Positions 30,933 through 43,119 are shown, counted from the first letter of the stretch. The stretch is 64,000 nucleotides of DNA from Serratia microhaemolytica (GCF_004011885.1 NZ_SBEF01000018.1:1-64000), one strand, 5' to 3'. Made by a program: numbers and translations. The notes: a model not told the origin generated them from the letters alone.

Positions 30933-31813
30933 TAGGTTGGTGGTATTTTCTGCGTGCAGATATTTACCGCTAGATGTGCTGGTTGGCTATCATCGGCAAT
31001 CAATGGGGTGTTTATACGGGCTGTTTCAACACACACCATTTGATTAAAACCATCATTTGTCATGTCGGCCATGTGCTCAGCTAACTCTGCACCCGGGTTC
31101 CAGACGACCACATCACTCATCTGCTGGTGATGGATTTCAATATTGCGCCGTAATGAGGGATCGTTGATCACTGTGGCTGTGTTGGCCTGAGTATAAATAC
31201 GATCAATTCGCCCCTTAATTGTTAATTCCCCATGTTGTGCTTTTAATGTCCCTTGCGCCAGTTGATCAATAAACTGGTTGCCTAAACCGGCAAGGGTGAT
31301 CTGCTCAATTGCCCCGATGCGAAAATAGCTGTGTAGCGCAGCATAGGCGTGATAGTTGCCTTGTGACGCTAACTTGATGCTGCATTGTTCACTGAAAGTA
31401 AAATCGGCCAGCAGCGTGAAACTGTGCGGCCAATACTCTCGGGTTTGCGCATTATCTTGCAACATCAAAGTGAGTGAAACCTGGTCACTGTCTTCGTCAT
31501 GAGAGATAAGTTGCCAAGTCGAGGTACGCGCGAAGCCATGTTGCGGTTGTTGGGCTGGGCCAAACCACGGCCAACAGATTGGTATCCCGCCTCGGATAGC
31601 GACACCGTGTTTGAACACTGATTTTTCGCTTAACCAGATCACATCCTGTTGCCCTGAAGGTTGCCAACTGAGTAAATGAGCCCCTTGCAGTGCAATAGCA
31701 GCACGGAATTTAGCATGTGAAATCACTAGGATTGGCAACTCATCTTGCTGAGACAAGGAGATCACCGGAGTGAGTTGTTGCAGAACAGGTAAGTTGAAGA
31801 TTTTATTATTCAT
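30932..31813 (-). CDS. yeaD: YeaD, glucose-6-phosphate 1-epimerase-like protein
   Basis: 293 aa (E. coli 294), aldose-1-epimerase fold. Conserved features are HGVAIRGGIPICWPWFG, GFAR and the region with His and Asp around SYFRIG and NPG. The family interconverts alpha and beta glucose-6-phosphate. RBS AAGGT precedes the ATG. It lies downstream of gapA, as in E. coli, but 365 bases away with the gapA terminator between. Confidence 0.93.
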   Translation of the reverse strand: MNNKIFNLPVLQQLTPVISLSQQDELPILVISHAKFRAAIALQGAHLLSWQPSGQQDVIWLSEKSVFKHGVAIRGGIPICWPWFGPAQQPQHGFARTSTWQLISHDEDSDQVSLTLMLQDNAQTREYWPHSFTLLADFTFSEQCSIKLASQGNYHAYAALHSYFRIGAIEQITLAGLGNQFIDQLAQGTLKAQHGELTIKGRIDRIYTQANTATVINDPSLRRNIEIHHQQMSDVVVWNPGAELAEHMADMTNDGFNQMVCVETARINTPLIADDSQPAHLAVNICTQKIPPT

Positions 31814-32178
31814 ATGGTTACCTTTTATGGATGGACCGGCCTGGAGCTGGCACAGTTTAAATCAACGGCTAAATAGAGTGGAAAAAATATGCTGCTGTCA
31901 GCAGTGAATCGCCCAGAGCTATGCCAGTTCCCCTTCCTGTGCTCGAAATGCTCAGTGGTTGTCGGTTGCTAGTAGTTTTGACGAGCGGTCGGTGTCTAAC
32001 CTGGTAATGAAAATGATAACAATGATGGCTGTTGCAGTTGACGGGGAATGCTGAATTGCGGTTGGCAGTACGCGCGGGTTACAAAAAAATGGGGCAGAAG
32101 AACTACCCCATTTTCTCTGGTAGTGGCAGCGTTGTTTACGTTGCTGTACCAGACGGTGTGCTGTTACCAGCTAGCTGA
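31814..32178. other. yeaD-gapA intergenic region
   Basis: 365 bases, no gene seen. It holds the gapA terminator (32083-32114) and presumably a separate promoter for yeaD. Confidence 0.4.
32083..32114 (-). terminator. gapA rho-independent terminator
   Basis: On the minus strand AAAATGGGG (32106-32114) pairs with CCCCATTTT (32086-32094), followed by further T residues. It sits 65 bases after the gapA stop. Confidence 0.8.
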
Positions 32179-33186
<1,008 letters not shown>

Positions 33187-33219
33187 CTATTTTGTTAGTG
33201 AATAAAAAGGTTGGGCGTA

Positions 33220-33247
33220 AAATTACAAAAACCTTGTCATGCGTCAA
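33220..33247 (-). promoter_or_regulatory. gapA P1-type promoter
   Basis: Minus-strand TTGACG (33242-33247), 16-base spacer, TAATTT (33220-33225). The surrounding GGTTTTTGTAATTTTAC is the same as my recollection of the E. coli gapA P1 region. Confidence 0.7.
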
Positions 33248-33401
33248 GCGGAATCGTGTCAAGAGTTGCGACAAATCAAATCGTAGCCTAGGCGGTGCGA
33301 CTGCTTTTCACGTCTCATTTACACTTGACGCAACAATCATAACATGGGTAACTTGATCCTGTACCCTTAATTACCCGATCTTGCTTTGAGGAGGCGAACA
33401 G

Positions 33402-33815
33402 ATGGCTAACCAACCAAACGGTGACATCTCACTGGCAGCATTGAGCGAAATTCAGCATTATGTGACGCAAGATGGCGGTACCGAAGCACCATTTTCGGGT
33501 AAGTTGCTGCACAACCAGCGTGAGGGGGTCTATCATTGTCTCTGCTGCCGTGCTCCATTGTTTTATTCTGAAAACAAATATGATGCAGGTTGTGGTTGGC
33601 CAAGCTTTTATCAGTCAGTTTCTGAGCATGCCATTCATTATCTTGAAGATTATTCGCATAATATGCGACGTATCGAGATCCGTTGTGGAAGCTGTGATGC
33701 ACATTTGGGGCACCTGTTCCCCGATGGCCCGGAACCGACCGGAGAGCGCTATTGCGTCAATTCAGCGGCGTTAAGCTTTGTGGATAGTGAAACGGGCGAA
33801 CAGATAGCAGGTTAA
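33402..33815 (+). CDS. msrB: Peptide methionine-R-sulfoxide reductase MsrB
   Basis: 137 aa (E. coli 137). Zinc Cys pairs in [10 protein letters not shown] and [12 protein letters not shown], and the catalytic Cys in [11 protein letters not shown]. It repairs Met-R-sulfoxide in proteins. GAGGAGG precedes the ATG. Divergent from gapA and followed by yeaC, as in E. coli. Confidence 0.97.
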   Translation: MANQPNGDISLAALSEIQHYVTQDGGTEAPFSGKLLHNQREGVYHCLCCRAPLFYSENKYDAGCGWPSFYQSVSEHAIHYLEDYSHNMRRIEIRCGSCDAHLGHLFPDGPEPTGERYCVNSAALSFVDSETGEQIAG

Positions 33816-33832
33816 GAACATAGGATAACAAT

Positions 33833-34105
33833 ATGCAAGTCACAGAGTTGATTGCCTCAATGACACCAGAAATCTATCAGCGCTTGGCACGGGCGGTTGA
33901 GTTAGGTAAGTGGGGTGATGGTGTTGCATTAACCGCAGAACAGAAAGAGAGTTGCCTGCAAGCGGTAATGCTCTGGCAGGCAATGCATAATACTGACGCA
34001 CAACATATGACGATTAATACTGATGGCGAACTGGTGCTGAAAAGTAAACAAGAGTTAAAACAGCAGTTTGTAGAACCATCTGCCATTCCAGTAAAAACGC
34101 TTTAA
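33833..34105 (+). CDS. yeaC: YeaC, DUF1315 protein of unknown function
   Basis: 90 aa (E. coli YeaC 90). Conserved segments RLARAVELGKWGDG and TAEQKESCLQAVMLWQ. Small soluble protein with no known activity, 17 bases after msrB and probably co-transcribed. Confidence 0.9.
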   Translation: MQVTELIASMTPEIYQRLARAVELGKWGDGVALTAEQKESCLQAVMLWQAMHNTDAQHMTINTDGELVLKSKQELKQQFVEPSAIPVKTL

Positions 34106-34268
34106 CGGGTTTGTCTCTCGCCAGCAGACAGCAGTCGCTCCGGATAGGCCAGTTTGTTGCTGGTTGTGATGCAAGCAACCGAGTGGTCGAGAGCAAAAAT
34201 AGACTTGACCACTCAATGAGCTCTCTCTATAGTAGCGCCGCAGTGAGCACAGTGACGTGCTGCTAAGC

Positions 34269-34358
34269 GGTGAGATGTCCGAGTGGCTGAAGGAGCACGC
34301 CTGGAAAGTGTGTATACGCGAAAGTGTATCGAGGGTTCGAATCCCTCTCTCACCGCCA
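34269..34358 (+). tRNA. tRNA-Ser (anticodon GGA)
   Basis: Acceptor stem GGTGAGA pairs with TCTCACC, then discriminator G and encoded CCA. Long variable arm typical of class II Ser tRNAs, T-loop GGTTCGAATCC, anticodon GGA in CCTGGAAAG. Reads UCC/UCU codons. Confidence 0.97.
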
Positions 34359-34717
34359 GCTTCAAGCAATGTCCTACTATTTATTCTTCTTAACCTGCTG
34401 TTCTCTCTGTTATCCTGGTCAAGTTCACTCTGTTTGTCACGTTGTCCCTTATTGTTCACTTCAGCATCGACTGCAACACTTTAGGTATATAATTTGTAGA
34501 GCGCTATATGCTAGGCTCGGTGCTGGCCTCTTTTAGCCAGAAAACTCAATAGTCATCGCTCGTTATCTGATTAACGGTGAAGAAGGGTGACAGTTTGGTA
34601 AAGTTATCTATGGTTAGTGGAAGATACTGCTGAATGACTTGAAAAACTGACAAATACCCATACCATCAGGGTATCTGCACATTGTGTTGTTAACATTTAT
34701 GAGGAAGTAAACATTCT
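34359..34717. other. tRNA-Ser to htpX intergenic region
   Basis: 359 bases, no gene. Contains the htpX promoter. In E. coli prc lies upstream of htpX; here it is replaced by the tRNA gene and this gap. Confidence 0.4.
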
Positions 34718-35599
34718 ATGATGCGTATAGCTCTATTCCTGCTCACTAACTTGGCAGTGATGTTGGTTTTCGGGCTGGTACTCAGCCTGACGGGGATCCA
34801 GTCACGTAGTGTGCAAGGTTTGATGATCATGGCCGCACTGTTTGGCTTCGGTGGTGCTTTTGTTTCATTGCTGCTGTCTAAATGGATGGCATTGCGTTCG
34901 GTGGGTGGAGAAGTGATCGAAAATCCACGCAATGAGACGGAGCGTTGGCTATTAGAAACTGTGCGTCGCCAGTCACAACAAGTCGGCATCACTATGCCTC
35001 AAGTGGCAATCTATCATGCACCTGATATTAATGCTTTTGCTACTGGAGCGCGTCGCAATGCTTCACTGGTTGCTGTGAGTACCGGTTTACTGCAAAACAT
35101 GAGTCGTGATGAAGCTGAAGCGGTGATCGCCCATGAAATCAGCCATGTTGCTAATGGTGATATGGTAACCATGACCCTGCTACAGGGCGTACTTAACACC
35201 TTTGTTATTTTCATTTCGCGTATTCTTGCCCAAGCAGCTTCTGCGTTCCTGAGCAACCGTGATGGTGAGGGCGAAGGAAGTGGTGGCAACCCGATGATCT
35301 ACTTTGCCATATCGATGGTGCTGGAGTTGGTGTTCGGTATTTTGGCCAGCATTATTACCATGTGGTTCTCGCGTTATCGTGAGTTTCATGCTGATGCCGG
35401 TTCCGCTAAGCTGGTGGGGCGTGAAAAAATGATCGCCGCACTACAGCGGCTGAAGACCAGCTATGAGCCACAAGAAGCGGGCAGCATGATGGCGTTTTGT
35501 ATTAACGGTAAAGGCAAGTCATTCAGCGAGCTGTTTCTGACACACCCACCGTTGGACAAACGCATCGCGGCACTGCGTTCTGGTGAGTACTTAAAGTAG
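34718..35599 (+). CDS. htpX: HtpX, inner-membrane zinc metalloprotease
   Basis: 293 aa (E. coli 293). Two N-terminal membrane helices, zinc motif HEISH near residue 140 with the third ligand Glu in the [10 protein letters not shown] region, then two more helices around 155-215. M48 family; degrades misfolded membrane proteins together with FtsH and is Cpx-controlled in E. coli. GAGGAAG is upstream. Confidence 0.96.
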   Translation: MMRIALFLLTNLAVMLVFGLVLSLTGIQSRSVQGLMIMAALFGFGGAFVSLLLSKWMALRSVGGEVIENPRNETERWLLETVRRQSQQVGITMPQVAIYHAPDINAFATGARRNASLVAVSTGLLQNMSRDEAEAVIAHEISHVANGDMVTMTLLQGVLNTFVIFISRILAQAASAFLSNRDGEGEGSGGNPMIYFAISMVLELVFGILASIITMWFSRYREFHADAGSAKLVGREKMIAALQRLKTSYEPQEAGSMMAFCINGKGKSFSELFLTHPPLDKRIAALRSGEYLK

Positions 35600-35616
35600 T
35601 CGCTATCACATCAAAC

Positions 35617-35644
35617 AGGCATCGACAATCAGTCGTCGATGCCT
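35617..35644. terminator. Hairpin between convergent htpX and tcyP
   Basis: Perfect 10-bp arms AGGCATCGAC/GTCGATGCCT with an 8-base loop. No T-run, but position between convergent genes supports a terminator. Confidence 0.5.
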
Positions 35645-35674
35645 ATACCTATAAGCAATCAAGTTATCGCCAGG

Positions 35675-37069
35675 TTATGAGTGATGAGTCAGTTGGTGCT
35701 CTTGGTCGCTATTCATAATCTGCTTGTCGGTCTGCCTCATCAGTTGACTGGTGATGGTTCCGGCGGTCATCGAACCACTTACATTCAGTGCAGTTCGCCC
35801 CATATCAATCAGCGGCTCGACTGAAATTAATAACGCCACCAGTGTCACCGGTAACCCCATCGCGGGAAGAACGATCAGTGCTGCGAAAGTTGCACCGCCA
35901 CCGACACCGGCAACACCGGCGGAACTAATAGTGACAATCCCGGCCAACGTTGCAATCCAAACCGGATCAAGCGGGTTAATACCCACTGTTGGTGCCAGCA
36001 TCACTGCGAGCATCGCTGGATAGAGCCCAGCACATCCATTTTGACCGATAGTTGCACCAAACGAGGCAGAAAAGCTGGCGATCGACTCAGGGACACCAAG
36101 ACGACGCGTCTGCGCTTCAATATTAAGTGGGATGGTGGCAGCACTGGAACGGCTGGTAAAAGCGAAAGTCAGTACTGGCCAGATTTTACGGAAGAATTTG
36201 AGAGGGTTTACTCCACTAACGCTGAGTAACAGGCCATGAACAACGAACATCAACGCCAAGCCAAGGTAAGAGGCAACAACAAAACTGCCTAATTTCGCGA
36301 TTTCGTGAATGTTGGAACTGGCGACGACTTTGGTCATTAATGCCATGACACCATAAGGTGTGAGTTTCATTACCAAACGCACCAGCTTCATCACCCATGC
36401 TTGCAGGGTATCAATCGCAGCGAGCACGCGTTCGCCTTTGGGTTGATCATCTTTCAACAGTTGTAACGCGGCAATACCAAGAAAAGTGGCAAAAATCACC
36501 ACACTGATGATTGAGGTTGGTTTGGCTCCGGTCAGATCAGCAAAAGGATTTTTCGGTACAAACGACAAAATCAGTTGTGGTATGTTGAGATTGGCAACTT
36601 TGTCGACGTAGTTATTGTTAATCGCTGAGAGGCGTGCAGTTTCTTGGCTTCCTTGCACCAGGCCGTCGGCGGTCAGGCCGAACAGATTGGTAACTAAGAC
36701 ACCGACTAACACCGCAATGAAGGTGGTAAATAACAGTGTGCCGAGTGTCAGTAGGCTGATGGTGCCGAGGGAAGAGGCGTTGTGCAGTTTAGCGACAGAA
36801 CTCAAAATAGAGGCAAAGATCAATGGCATGATGATCATTTGTAGCAGTTGTACATAGCCATTGCCGACGATGTTAAACCAACCTATCGATTCCTTTAACA
36901 CAGGGTTTTCTGCGCCGTAGATCAACTGTAGTAGTGAACCAAACACCACACCCAGTATCAGCCCAGCTAACACTTTTTTTGCCAGACTCCACTGCTTGTG
37001 GCGAGTTTGTGCCAACAGTAGTAGCAAAGCAGTAAAAACCAGCACGTTCAATACGAGCGGTAAATTCAT
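35675..37069 (-). CDS. tcyP: TcyP, L-cystine symporter (DAACS family)
   Basis: 464 aa dicarboxylate/amino-acid:cation symporter, matching E. coli TcyP (YdjN, 463). About eight helices plus hairpin loops; conserved [14 protein letters not shown] and the [15 protein letters not shown] segment define the cystine branch. Imports L-cystine as a sulfur source. GGAGAG precedes the ATG. Confidence 0.93.
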   Translation of the reverse strand: MNLPLVLNVLVFTALLLLLAQTRHKQWSLAKKVLAGLILGVVFGSLLQLIYGAENPVLKESIGWFNIVGNGYVQLLQMIIMPLIFASILSSVAKLHNASSLGTISLLTLGTLLFTTFIAVLVGVLVTNLFGLTADGLVQGSQETARLSAINNNYVDKVANLNIPQLILSFVPKNPFADLTGAKPTSIISVVIFATFLGIAALQLLKDDQPKGERVLAAIDTLQAWVMKLVRLVMKLTPYGVMALMTKVVASSNIHEIAKLGSFVVASYLGLALMFVVHGLLLSVSGVNPLKFFRKIWPVLTFAFTSRSSAATIPLNIEAQTRRLGVPESIASFSASFGATIGQNGCAGLYPAMLAVMLAPTVGINPLDPVWIATLAGIVTISSAGVAGVGGGATFAALIVLPAMGLPVTLVALLISVEPLIDMGRTALNVSGSMTAGTITSQLMRQTDKQIMNSDQEHQLTHHS

Positions 37070-37293
37070 CCCGGTCTCTCCAATTCTCTTTTTTATTCAT
37101 GAGGTTATTGATGCAGTGACGTGCAACAACTCGAGCATCGTAACAGTTTGACGATAGGCTTGGTTATATGGAAATCGAATTATATATAATTTTTTATGCG
37201 AAATGGATCTTTCCCGTCACTGTGTGAGACTGCGCACGTGAACAGACGTGATCAGTGCTGTGTCTTCCTTTCGTGCGCAGAGGGCGATATTTT

Positions 37294-38115
37294 TTAGAAC
37301 ATTCTTCTGCTCATGCCTAGAATGTCCAAGATTTTAGTCGATATTTCCTCTACTGAGTAGTTGGTGGTGTTGAGATAGCGGATCTGATGGCGACGAAATA
37401 GTGCTTCTACTTCTGAGATCTCCATGCGGCATTGGCGTGCTGAGGCATAACGGCTGTTTTCTCGCCGTTCTTCCCGGATAGCGATCAATCGTTCTGGATC
37501 GATGGTTAGGCCAAATAGCTTATGCTGGAATGGTTTTAATGCTGCCGGCAAGCAGAGATTATCCATGTCATCGGCGGTAAACGGGTAGTTGGCAGCACAG
37601 ATACCGAATTGCATCGCCAAATAGAGGCTGGTCGGCGTTTTGCCACAACGAGAGACCCCTAGTAGGATCACCTGTGCTTGCTCCAGATTACGTAGTGAAA
37701 TGCCATCATCATGTGCCAAGGTGTATTCAATCGCCGCGATACGAGCGTCATATTTGCTTAAGTTGCTTTCTGTCAGGCCGTGAGTGCGGTTTGCTACTGC
37801 GATCGGATTGATGCCCAGCTCCGACTGTAGCGGTGCGACGAGTGCCTGTACAATATCTTGGCAAAATCCTTTGCTCTGTATGATGATCTGCCGAACTTCT
37901 GTCGAGATGATCGAGTAAAAAACCAGAGGGCGAGTACCGGTCTGTTGGTAAATATCATCAATCTGTTTGCAAACTTCGTGCGCGCGCGCTGGTGTTTCGA
38001 CAAATGGCAAGGTGTAAGTAGTGGTATGGATAGGAAATTGTGATAGCACGGCATGACCTAATGCTTCTGCGGTGATTGCAGTACCATCCGAGATATAAAA
38101 AACACTTCGCTCCAT
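37294..38115 (-). CDS. ppsR: PpsR, PEP synthase regulatory kinase/phosphorylase
   Basis: 273 aa (E. coli 277), DUF299 family. P-loop-like [15 protein letters not shown] near residue 155. It inactivates PEP synthase by ADP-dependent phosphorylation and reactivates it by phosphorolysis. AAGGAG before the ATG at 38115 fixes the start. In E. coli ppsA is divergent from ppsR; here ydiK ends 56 bases upstream on the same strand, so ppsA is not next to it and the two genes may be co-transcribed. Confidence 0.95.
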   Translation of the reverse strand: MERSVFYISDGTAITAEALGHAVLSQFPIHTTTYTLPFVETPARAHEVCKQIDDIYQQTGTRPLVFYSIISTEVRQIIIQSKGFCQDIVQALVAPLQSELGINPIAVANRTHGLTESNLSKYDARIAAIEYTLAHDDGISLRNLEQAQVILLGVSRCGKTPTSLYLAMQFGICAANYPFTADDMDNLCLPAALKPFQHKLFGLTIDPERLIAIREERRENSRYASARQCRMEISEVEALFRRHQIRYLNTTNYSVEEISTKILDILGMSRRMF

Positions 38116-38171
38116 AACGACTCCTTGGTCAGATTTTTTGTTAACGATGTATCCCATGAGGGCGACTTTAG

Positions 38172-39251
38172 TCAGTCGCCATTTTGATGGTCATTTGGCT
38201 TGGGAACTTCGTCAATCCAGGCGCTGATCAGGCGGTAGGAAACGGCTAGGACCACTGGGCCAATAAATAATCCAATCATGCCGAAAGCCAGTAGCCCTCC
38301 AATCACACCAGACAGTACCAGGAAGAGCGGTAAGTCGGCACCCATACGAATTAATACTGGGCGCAAAAAGTTATCGAGCGTGCCAACCAAGCAACTCCAT
38401 ACCAACAGCACGGTACCCCATGTGGTATCACCGCTCCAATAGAGCCAGAGGATGGCAGGGATCAGAATCAGCAGAGGGCCGAGTTGTGCTAGGCAGCAGA
38501 TAAACATCAGTACGGTAAGCAGCGTTGCAGCAGGAATTCCGACTACCGCCAAGCCAATACCACCAAGTACCGATTGCACCAGCGCAGTGACCACAACACC
38601 TAGCGCTACCGCTCGGATGGCTTGGCCAGCGAGCAGCACTGCAGCGTCACCTCTGCTATTAGCAAGGCGCACCGCAAAATGGCGGATCGCCAGACTCACC
38701 TGTTCGCCACGGGCATAGAGTAGCACGCTGAACAGTAGCATCAGAATACAGTGAACTAAAAAGCGCCCCAGTTGAGCGGCTTGTGAGAACATCCAACTGA
38801 CGGTTTTACCAATATAAGGCTGGACTTTTGCCAGCAGGGTAGAAGTATTAGTGCTGATCAACTGGTGGTAGTTGCTATAGATACTGTCACCTATCATCGG
38901 AATTGCTTTTAACCAGGCCAGCTCGGGGATTGCTACTTTGCCTGGGGTATTGAACCAACTGACAACGGCGGCACTATTGTCGACCATGCTATTGATTAAC
39001 AATGTGATTGGGAAAATGAACACCACAATCAGCAATAAGATCATCACGAACACGGCCAATGAACGGCGCCCCCATAACAGGCGTTCGATTTTGATCAATA
39101 ACGGCCAACTGGCGATGACTACCATGCCAGCCCAGGCAAAACCAAGAATGAATGGTTGAATAACCCAGAAACTGGTAATGCACATTGCGGCGATAAACAG
39201 CACAGCAAAAATAATGGTTGGCAAATCGTATCGGCGTGATGGTTGTATCAT
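38172..39251 (-). CDS. ydiK: YdiK, AI-2E family inner-membrane transporter
   Basis: 359 aa from the ATG at 39251 (E. coli 370). Multi-helix membrane protein of the AI-2E exporter (PerM) family; conserved [16 protein letters not shown] and [15 protein letters not shown]. Substrate not known. A longer in-frame N-terminus exists but lacks homology. Divergent from ydiJ as in E. coli. Confidence 0.9.
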   Translation of the reverse strand: MIQPSRRYDLPTIIFAVLFIAAMCITSFWVIQPFILGFAWAGMVVIASWPLLIKIERLLWGRRSLAVFVMILLLIVVFIFPITLLINSMVDNSAAVVSWFNTPGKVAIPELAWLKAIPMIGDSIYSNYHQLISTNTSTLLAKVQPYIGKTVSWMFSQAAQLGRFLVHCILMLLFSVLLYARGEQVSLAIRHFAVRLANSRGDAAVLLAGQAIRAVALGVVVTALVQSVLGGIGLAVVGIPAATLLTVLMFICCLAQLGPLLILIPAILWLYWSGDTTWGTVLLVWSCLVGTLDNFLRPVLIRMGADLPLFLVLSGVIGGLLAFGMIGLFIGPVVLAVSYRLISAWIDEVPKPNDHQNGD

Positions 39252-39609
39252 GAGTACGCTTGATCCTGTGTCGGAAAAATCCGCTATGTTCTGATTGATC
39301 CAGTTGTAACTTGTTGTGAATGCTATTGTGGCAATTTTCTTGGTTAATCGCACGCGTTGTTAGCAACTCACCGGCAGAAAATGATAATTCTAGCCCAGGC
39401 TGCCTTAGTGAAACGAAATGTGTTAGCGTTTAGTGCGCAAAGCCGATTGCCGATCAACCGCCGCGCGTTTTCTCCGCTGGCAGGTAGGCGAATAGCGGTG
39501 AGGAGGCGCGATGCATTTATCCTTAAGTGAGAAGCAGTGAGAATACGGATGGTCTGGTTGCAGACCTCAATTGTCGATCTAAAAACAGAGAAGAAGAGTC
39601 ATAACGTCC
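39252..39609. other. Divergent ydiK-ydiJ region
   Basis: 358 bases, no gene. Promoters for both flanking genes must lie here; no clear sites marked. Confidence 0.35.
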
Positions 39610-42600
39610 ATGATCCCACAAATTCGTCAGGCTCCGGGCCTTGCTCAACCGGTGTTAGATTTTTTGTCCTTGCTCAAACAGAGTGGCTTTGTGGGGGATG
39701 TCGCCACCCGCTATGCGGATAGACTGAGTATGGCGACCGACAACAGCGTCTACCAGCTTTTGCCTGATGCGGTGGTTTTTCCCCGTTCAACAGCTGATGT
39801 GGTGTTACTGACTCGTTTAGCCCAGCAGGCTGATTTTCAGGCATTGACTTTCAGCCCACGAGGTGGCGGTACCGGTACTAATGGTCAGTCGCTAAACTGT
39901 GGCATTGTGGTGGATATGTCGCGTTACATGAACCAGATCCTAGAAATCAATCTGGAACAGGGCTGGGTGCGGGTGGAAGCTGGCGTGATTAAAGATCAGC
40001 TCAATCAATATTTGCAGCCATTTGGTTACTTCTTCTCACCAGAGCTTTCGACCAGCAACCGAGCCACGATTGGCGGCATGATTAATACCGACGCCTCTGG
40101 CCAGGGTTCTCTGGTTTACGGCAAAACCTCCGATCATGTTATTGCGTTGCGAGCGGTGTTACTGGGTGGCGATATCATTGATACCCGCGCGATGCCAACT
40201 GCACTGGCAGAGACGATCGCGACAGAACAGACACGCGAAGGCAACATCTACCAGCAAGTGCTGAACCGTTGTCGTGTACAGCGCGCATTGATCCTAGAAA
40301 AGTTTCCTAAGCTTAACCGTTTTCTGACGGGTTATGATCTACGCCATGTGTTCAGTGATGATTTGCAGACATTTAATTTAAGTCGCATTTTGACCGGTTC
40401 TGAGGGTACCTTAGCTTTTATCACCGAGGCTACGCTGAATATTACGCCACTGCCGAAAGTGCGCTGCTTGGTGAACGTTAAATATGATTCTTTCGATTCT
40501 GCATTACGTAATGCGCCGCTGATGTTGGCAGCGAAAGCACTCTCGGTCGAAACGGTTGACTCAAAAGTCTTAAACCTGGCGCGTGAAGATATCGTTTGGC
40601 ATTCCGTGCGTGATCTTATTACTGATGTGCCGGAGAAGGAGATGTTGGGGCTAAACATTGTTGAGTTTGCCGGCTCGGATCAGATATTGATTAACCAGCA
40701 GCTCACTGCACTTTGCCAGCAGTTGGATCAATTAATGACCAGCCAACAGGCTGGAGTGATTGGCTACCAAGTTTGTGATGATCTTGCCAGTGTCGAACGT
40801 ATCTACAACATGCGCAAGAAAGCAGTTGGTCTACTAGGTAACGCCAAAGGTGCTGCTAAGCCACTGCCATTTGTTGAGGATACCTGTGTTCCGCCACAGC
40901 ATCTGGCCGATTATATTGCTGAATTCCGTCAGTTGCTTGATAGTCACAACTTAAGTTATGGCATGTTTGGCCATGTCGATGCGGGTGTGCTGCATGTTCG
41001 TCCTGCGCTAGATATGTGTGATCCACAACAGGAGATATTGTTAAAGCAACTCTCTGACCAGGTGGTCGCGCTCACGGCAAAATATGGTGGGTTATTGTGG
41101 GGTGAACACGGTAAAGGGTTTCGGGCAGAGTATAGCCCGGCATTTTTTGGCGATACGCTTTACCAGGAACTGCGGGTGATCAAGGCGGCGTTTGATCCCC
41201 TTAACCGCCTCAACCCAGGAAAAATTTGCCCACCTGCGACTATGGATGGGCAGATGATGACGGTCGATGCCGTGAAACGTGGCAGCTTTGATCGCCAAAT
41301 CCCGCTAGCAGTACGCACCTCCTACCGGGGCGCGTTAGAGTGCAATGGCAATGGGCTCTGTTTCAATTTTGATCTGCGCAGCCCGATGTGCCCCTCAATG
41401 AAAGTGACCGCAAACCGCATTCATTCGCCAAAGGGGCGTGCAACATTGGTACGTGAGTGGTTGAGATTACTGGCTGAGCAGGGGGTCGATCCGTTATTGT
41501 TAGAAAAACAGTTGGCCAAGCCCAAAGTGAGTCTACGCGCGTTGTTGGAGAAAACGGGCAATAGTTGGCGGGCGATGAAAGGGGAATATGATTTTTCTCA
41601 TGAAGTGAAAGAGGCAATGTCAGGTTGCTTGGCTTGTAAAGCCTGTGCAACACAGTGTCCAATCAAAATTGACGTGCCCGCGTTTCGTGCCCGTTTCTTA
41701 CAGCTCTATCACACACGTTATTTACGTCCAGTACGTGATCATATTGTTGCCAGTGTCGAAAGCTATACGCCATTAATGGCGAAAGCACCACGGCTGTTTA
41801 ATTTCTTCCTACAGCAGCCCTGGCTACAACAACTGAGCAAAGCGACCATTGGCATGGTTGATTTGCCAACACTTTCTTATCCGACATTGCGCCAACAACT
41901 GGCTGGGCATAGTGCGGCGAATATGACGCTGGAGCAGTTGGAGGCATTGACTGATAACGAACGGAAACAGCGGGTGCTGGTGGTACAAGATCCGTTTACC
42001 AGCTATTACGATGCCCAAGTGGTGGCAGACTTTATCCGCTTAGTAGAACGGCTGGGCTACCAACCTGTGCTGTTACCATTCTCACCCAATGGCAAAGCAC
42101 AGCACGTCAAAGGCTTTCTGGCACGCTTCGCCAAAACGGCAAAGAAAACAAGTGAATTACTCAATCGCGTCGCCAGGCTTAATATGCCGATGGTAGGGGT
42201 CGATCCGGCATTGGTATTATGTTATCGCGATGAATATAAACAAGTTTTGCCTGAGCAGAGTAACCAGTTCCAGGTACAATTGGTACATGAGTGGTTACAG
42301 CCGCTGTTGTCGGGAACGCAGCAACCGCTAACTGAGGAGTGCTGGTATCTATTAGGGCACTGTACCGAAACTACGGCACTGCCGAACAGCTCGGCACAAT
42401 GGCAGGCAATTTTCGCCCACTTTGGTGTCAAGCTAGTCAATGTAAACGTGGGTTGCTGTGGTATGGCGGGAACTTATGGACACGAAACAGTGAATGTAGA
42501 AAACTCGCGTGCTATTTATGCCCTCTCTTGGCAGCAGGTATTACAGAAGTTGCCGGCACAGCGCTGTCTGACTAGCGGCTACTCATGTCGTAGCCAAGTG

Positions 42601-42663
42601 AAGCGTATTGAAGGGCACGGCTTACGCCATCCACTACAGGCATTACTGGAGATAGTGCAGTGA
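39610..42663 (+). CDS. ydiJ: YdiJ, D-2-hydroxyglutarate dehydrogenase (FAD, Fe-S)
   Basis: 1017 aa (E. coli 1018). N-terminal FAD-binding PCMH domain (PRGGGTGTNGQ near residue 80), FAD-oxidase C-domain (GHVDAGVLHVRPALD), Fe-S motif CLACKACATQCP near 680, and a C-terminal CCG-like domain (NVGCCGMAG). Oxidises D-2-hydroxyglutarate to 2-oxoglutarate. The stop overlaps the menI GTG start by four bases. Confidence 0.95.
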   Translation: MIPQIRQAPGLAQPVLDFLSLLKQSGFVGDVATRYADRLSMATDNSVYQLLPDAVVFPRSTADVVLLTRLAQQADFQALTFSPRGGGTGTNGQSLNCGIVVDMSRYMNQILEINLEQGWVRVEAGVIKDQLNQYLQPFGYFFSPELSTSNRATIGGMINTDASGQGSLVYGKTSDHVIALRAVLLGGDIIDTRAMPTALAETIATEQTREGNIYQQVLNRCRVQRALILEKFPKLNRFLTGYDLRHVFSDDLQTFNLSRILTGSEGTLAFITEATLNITPLPKVRCLVNVKYDSFDSALRNAPLMLAAKALSVETVDSKVLNLAREDIVWHSVRDLITDVPEKEMLGLNIVEFAGSDQILINQQLTALCQQLDQLMTSQQAGVIGYQVCDDLASVERIYNMRKKAVGLLGNAKGAAKPLPFVEDTCVPPQHLADYIAEFRQLLDSHNLSYGMFGHVDAGVLHVRPALDMCDPQQEILLKQLSDQVVALTAKYGGLLWGEHGKGFRAEYSPAFFGDTLYQELRVIKAAFDPLNRLNPGKICPPATMDGQMMTVDAVKRGSFDRQIPLAVRTSYRGALECNGNGLCFNFDLRSPMCPSMKVTANRIHSPKGRATLVREWLRLLAEQGVDPLLLEKQLAKPKVSLRALLEKTGNSWRAMKGEYDFSHEVKEAMSGCLACKACATQCPIKIDVPAFRARFLQLYHTRYLRPVRDHIVASVESYTPLMAKAPRLFNFFLQQPWLQQLSKATIGMVDLPTLSYPTLRQQLAGHSAANMTLEQLEALTDNERKQRVLVVQDPFTSYYDAQVVADFIRLVERLGYQPVLLPFSPNGKAQHVKGFLARFAKTAKKTSELLNRVARLNMPMVGVDPALVLCYRDEYKQVLPEQSNQFQVQLVHEWLQPLLSGTQQPLTEECWYLLGHCTETTALPNSSAQWQAIFAHFGVKLVNVNVGCCGMAGTYGHETVNVENSRAIYALSWQQVLQKLPAQRCLTSGYSCRSQVKRIEGHGLRHPLQALLEIVQ

Positions 42664-43076
42664 ATATCTGGAAGCGAGAGATCACGCTGGAAAAACTTAA
42701 CCAAATTGGTGATGGTTGTATGATTAGCCATGTTGGTATTGAGTTCACTCACATTACCGCAGAGTCTCTGGAGGCAGTGATGCCGGTTGATCAGCGAACA
42801 ACCCAACCGTTTGGTTTATTGCATGGTGGTGCATCGGTGGTACTTGCTGAATCGATGGGATCGATTGCCGGTTACCTCTGCACGGAAGGTAACCAGAAGG
42901 TGGTCGGTTTGGAAATTAACGCAAATCACATGCGAGCCGTATTGGGGGGACAGGTAAGAGGCGTTTGCCGGGCACTGCATGTTGGGCGTCATAACCAAGT
43001 ATGGCAGATAGAAATTTTTGATGATCGGCAACGGCTATGCTCTATTTCACGTTTAACGACTGCGGTGTTGGGGTAG
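42660..43076 (+). CDS. menI: MenI, 1,4-dihydroxy-2-naphthoyl-CoA hydrolase
   Basis: 138 aa hotdog thioesterase (E. coli YdiI 136), step in menaquinone synthesis. Motif QPFGLLHGGASVVLAES holds the catalytic Glu; VVGLEINANH follows. GTG start in a GTGA overlap with ydiJ. In E. coli the suf operon and ldtE lie beyond it before lpp; here lpp is 59 bases away. Confidence 0.95.
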   Translation: MNIWKREITLEKLNQIGDGCMISHVGIEFTHITAESLEAVMPVDQRTTQPFGLLHGGASVVLAESMGSIAGYLCTEGNQKVVGLEINANHMRAVLGGQVRGVCRALHVGRHNQVWQIEIFDDRQRLCSISRLTTAVLG

Positions 43077-43086
43077 CTCAAAAATA

Positions 43087-43119
43087 AAAAAACGGCGCAT
43101 AGAATGCGCCGTTTTTTTA
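43087..43119. terminator. Bidirectional terminator between menI and lpp
   Basis: Perfect 14-bp arms (43087-43100 and 43106-43119), G+C core CGGCGCA, A-run on one side and T-run on the other. Serves both convergent genes. Confidence 0.92.

Noticed and set aside
34055-34459. 134-codon minus-strand frame over the tRNA-Ser gene
   Set aside because: It runs through the tRNA and yeaC end, so it is an artefact.
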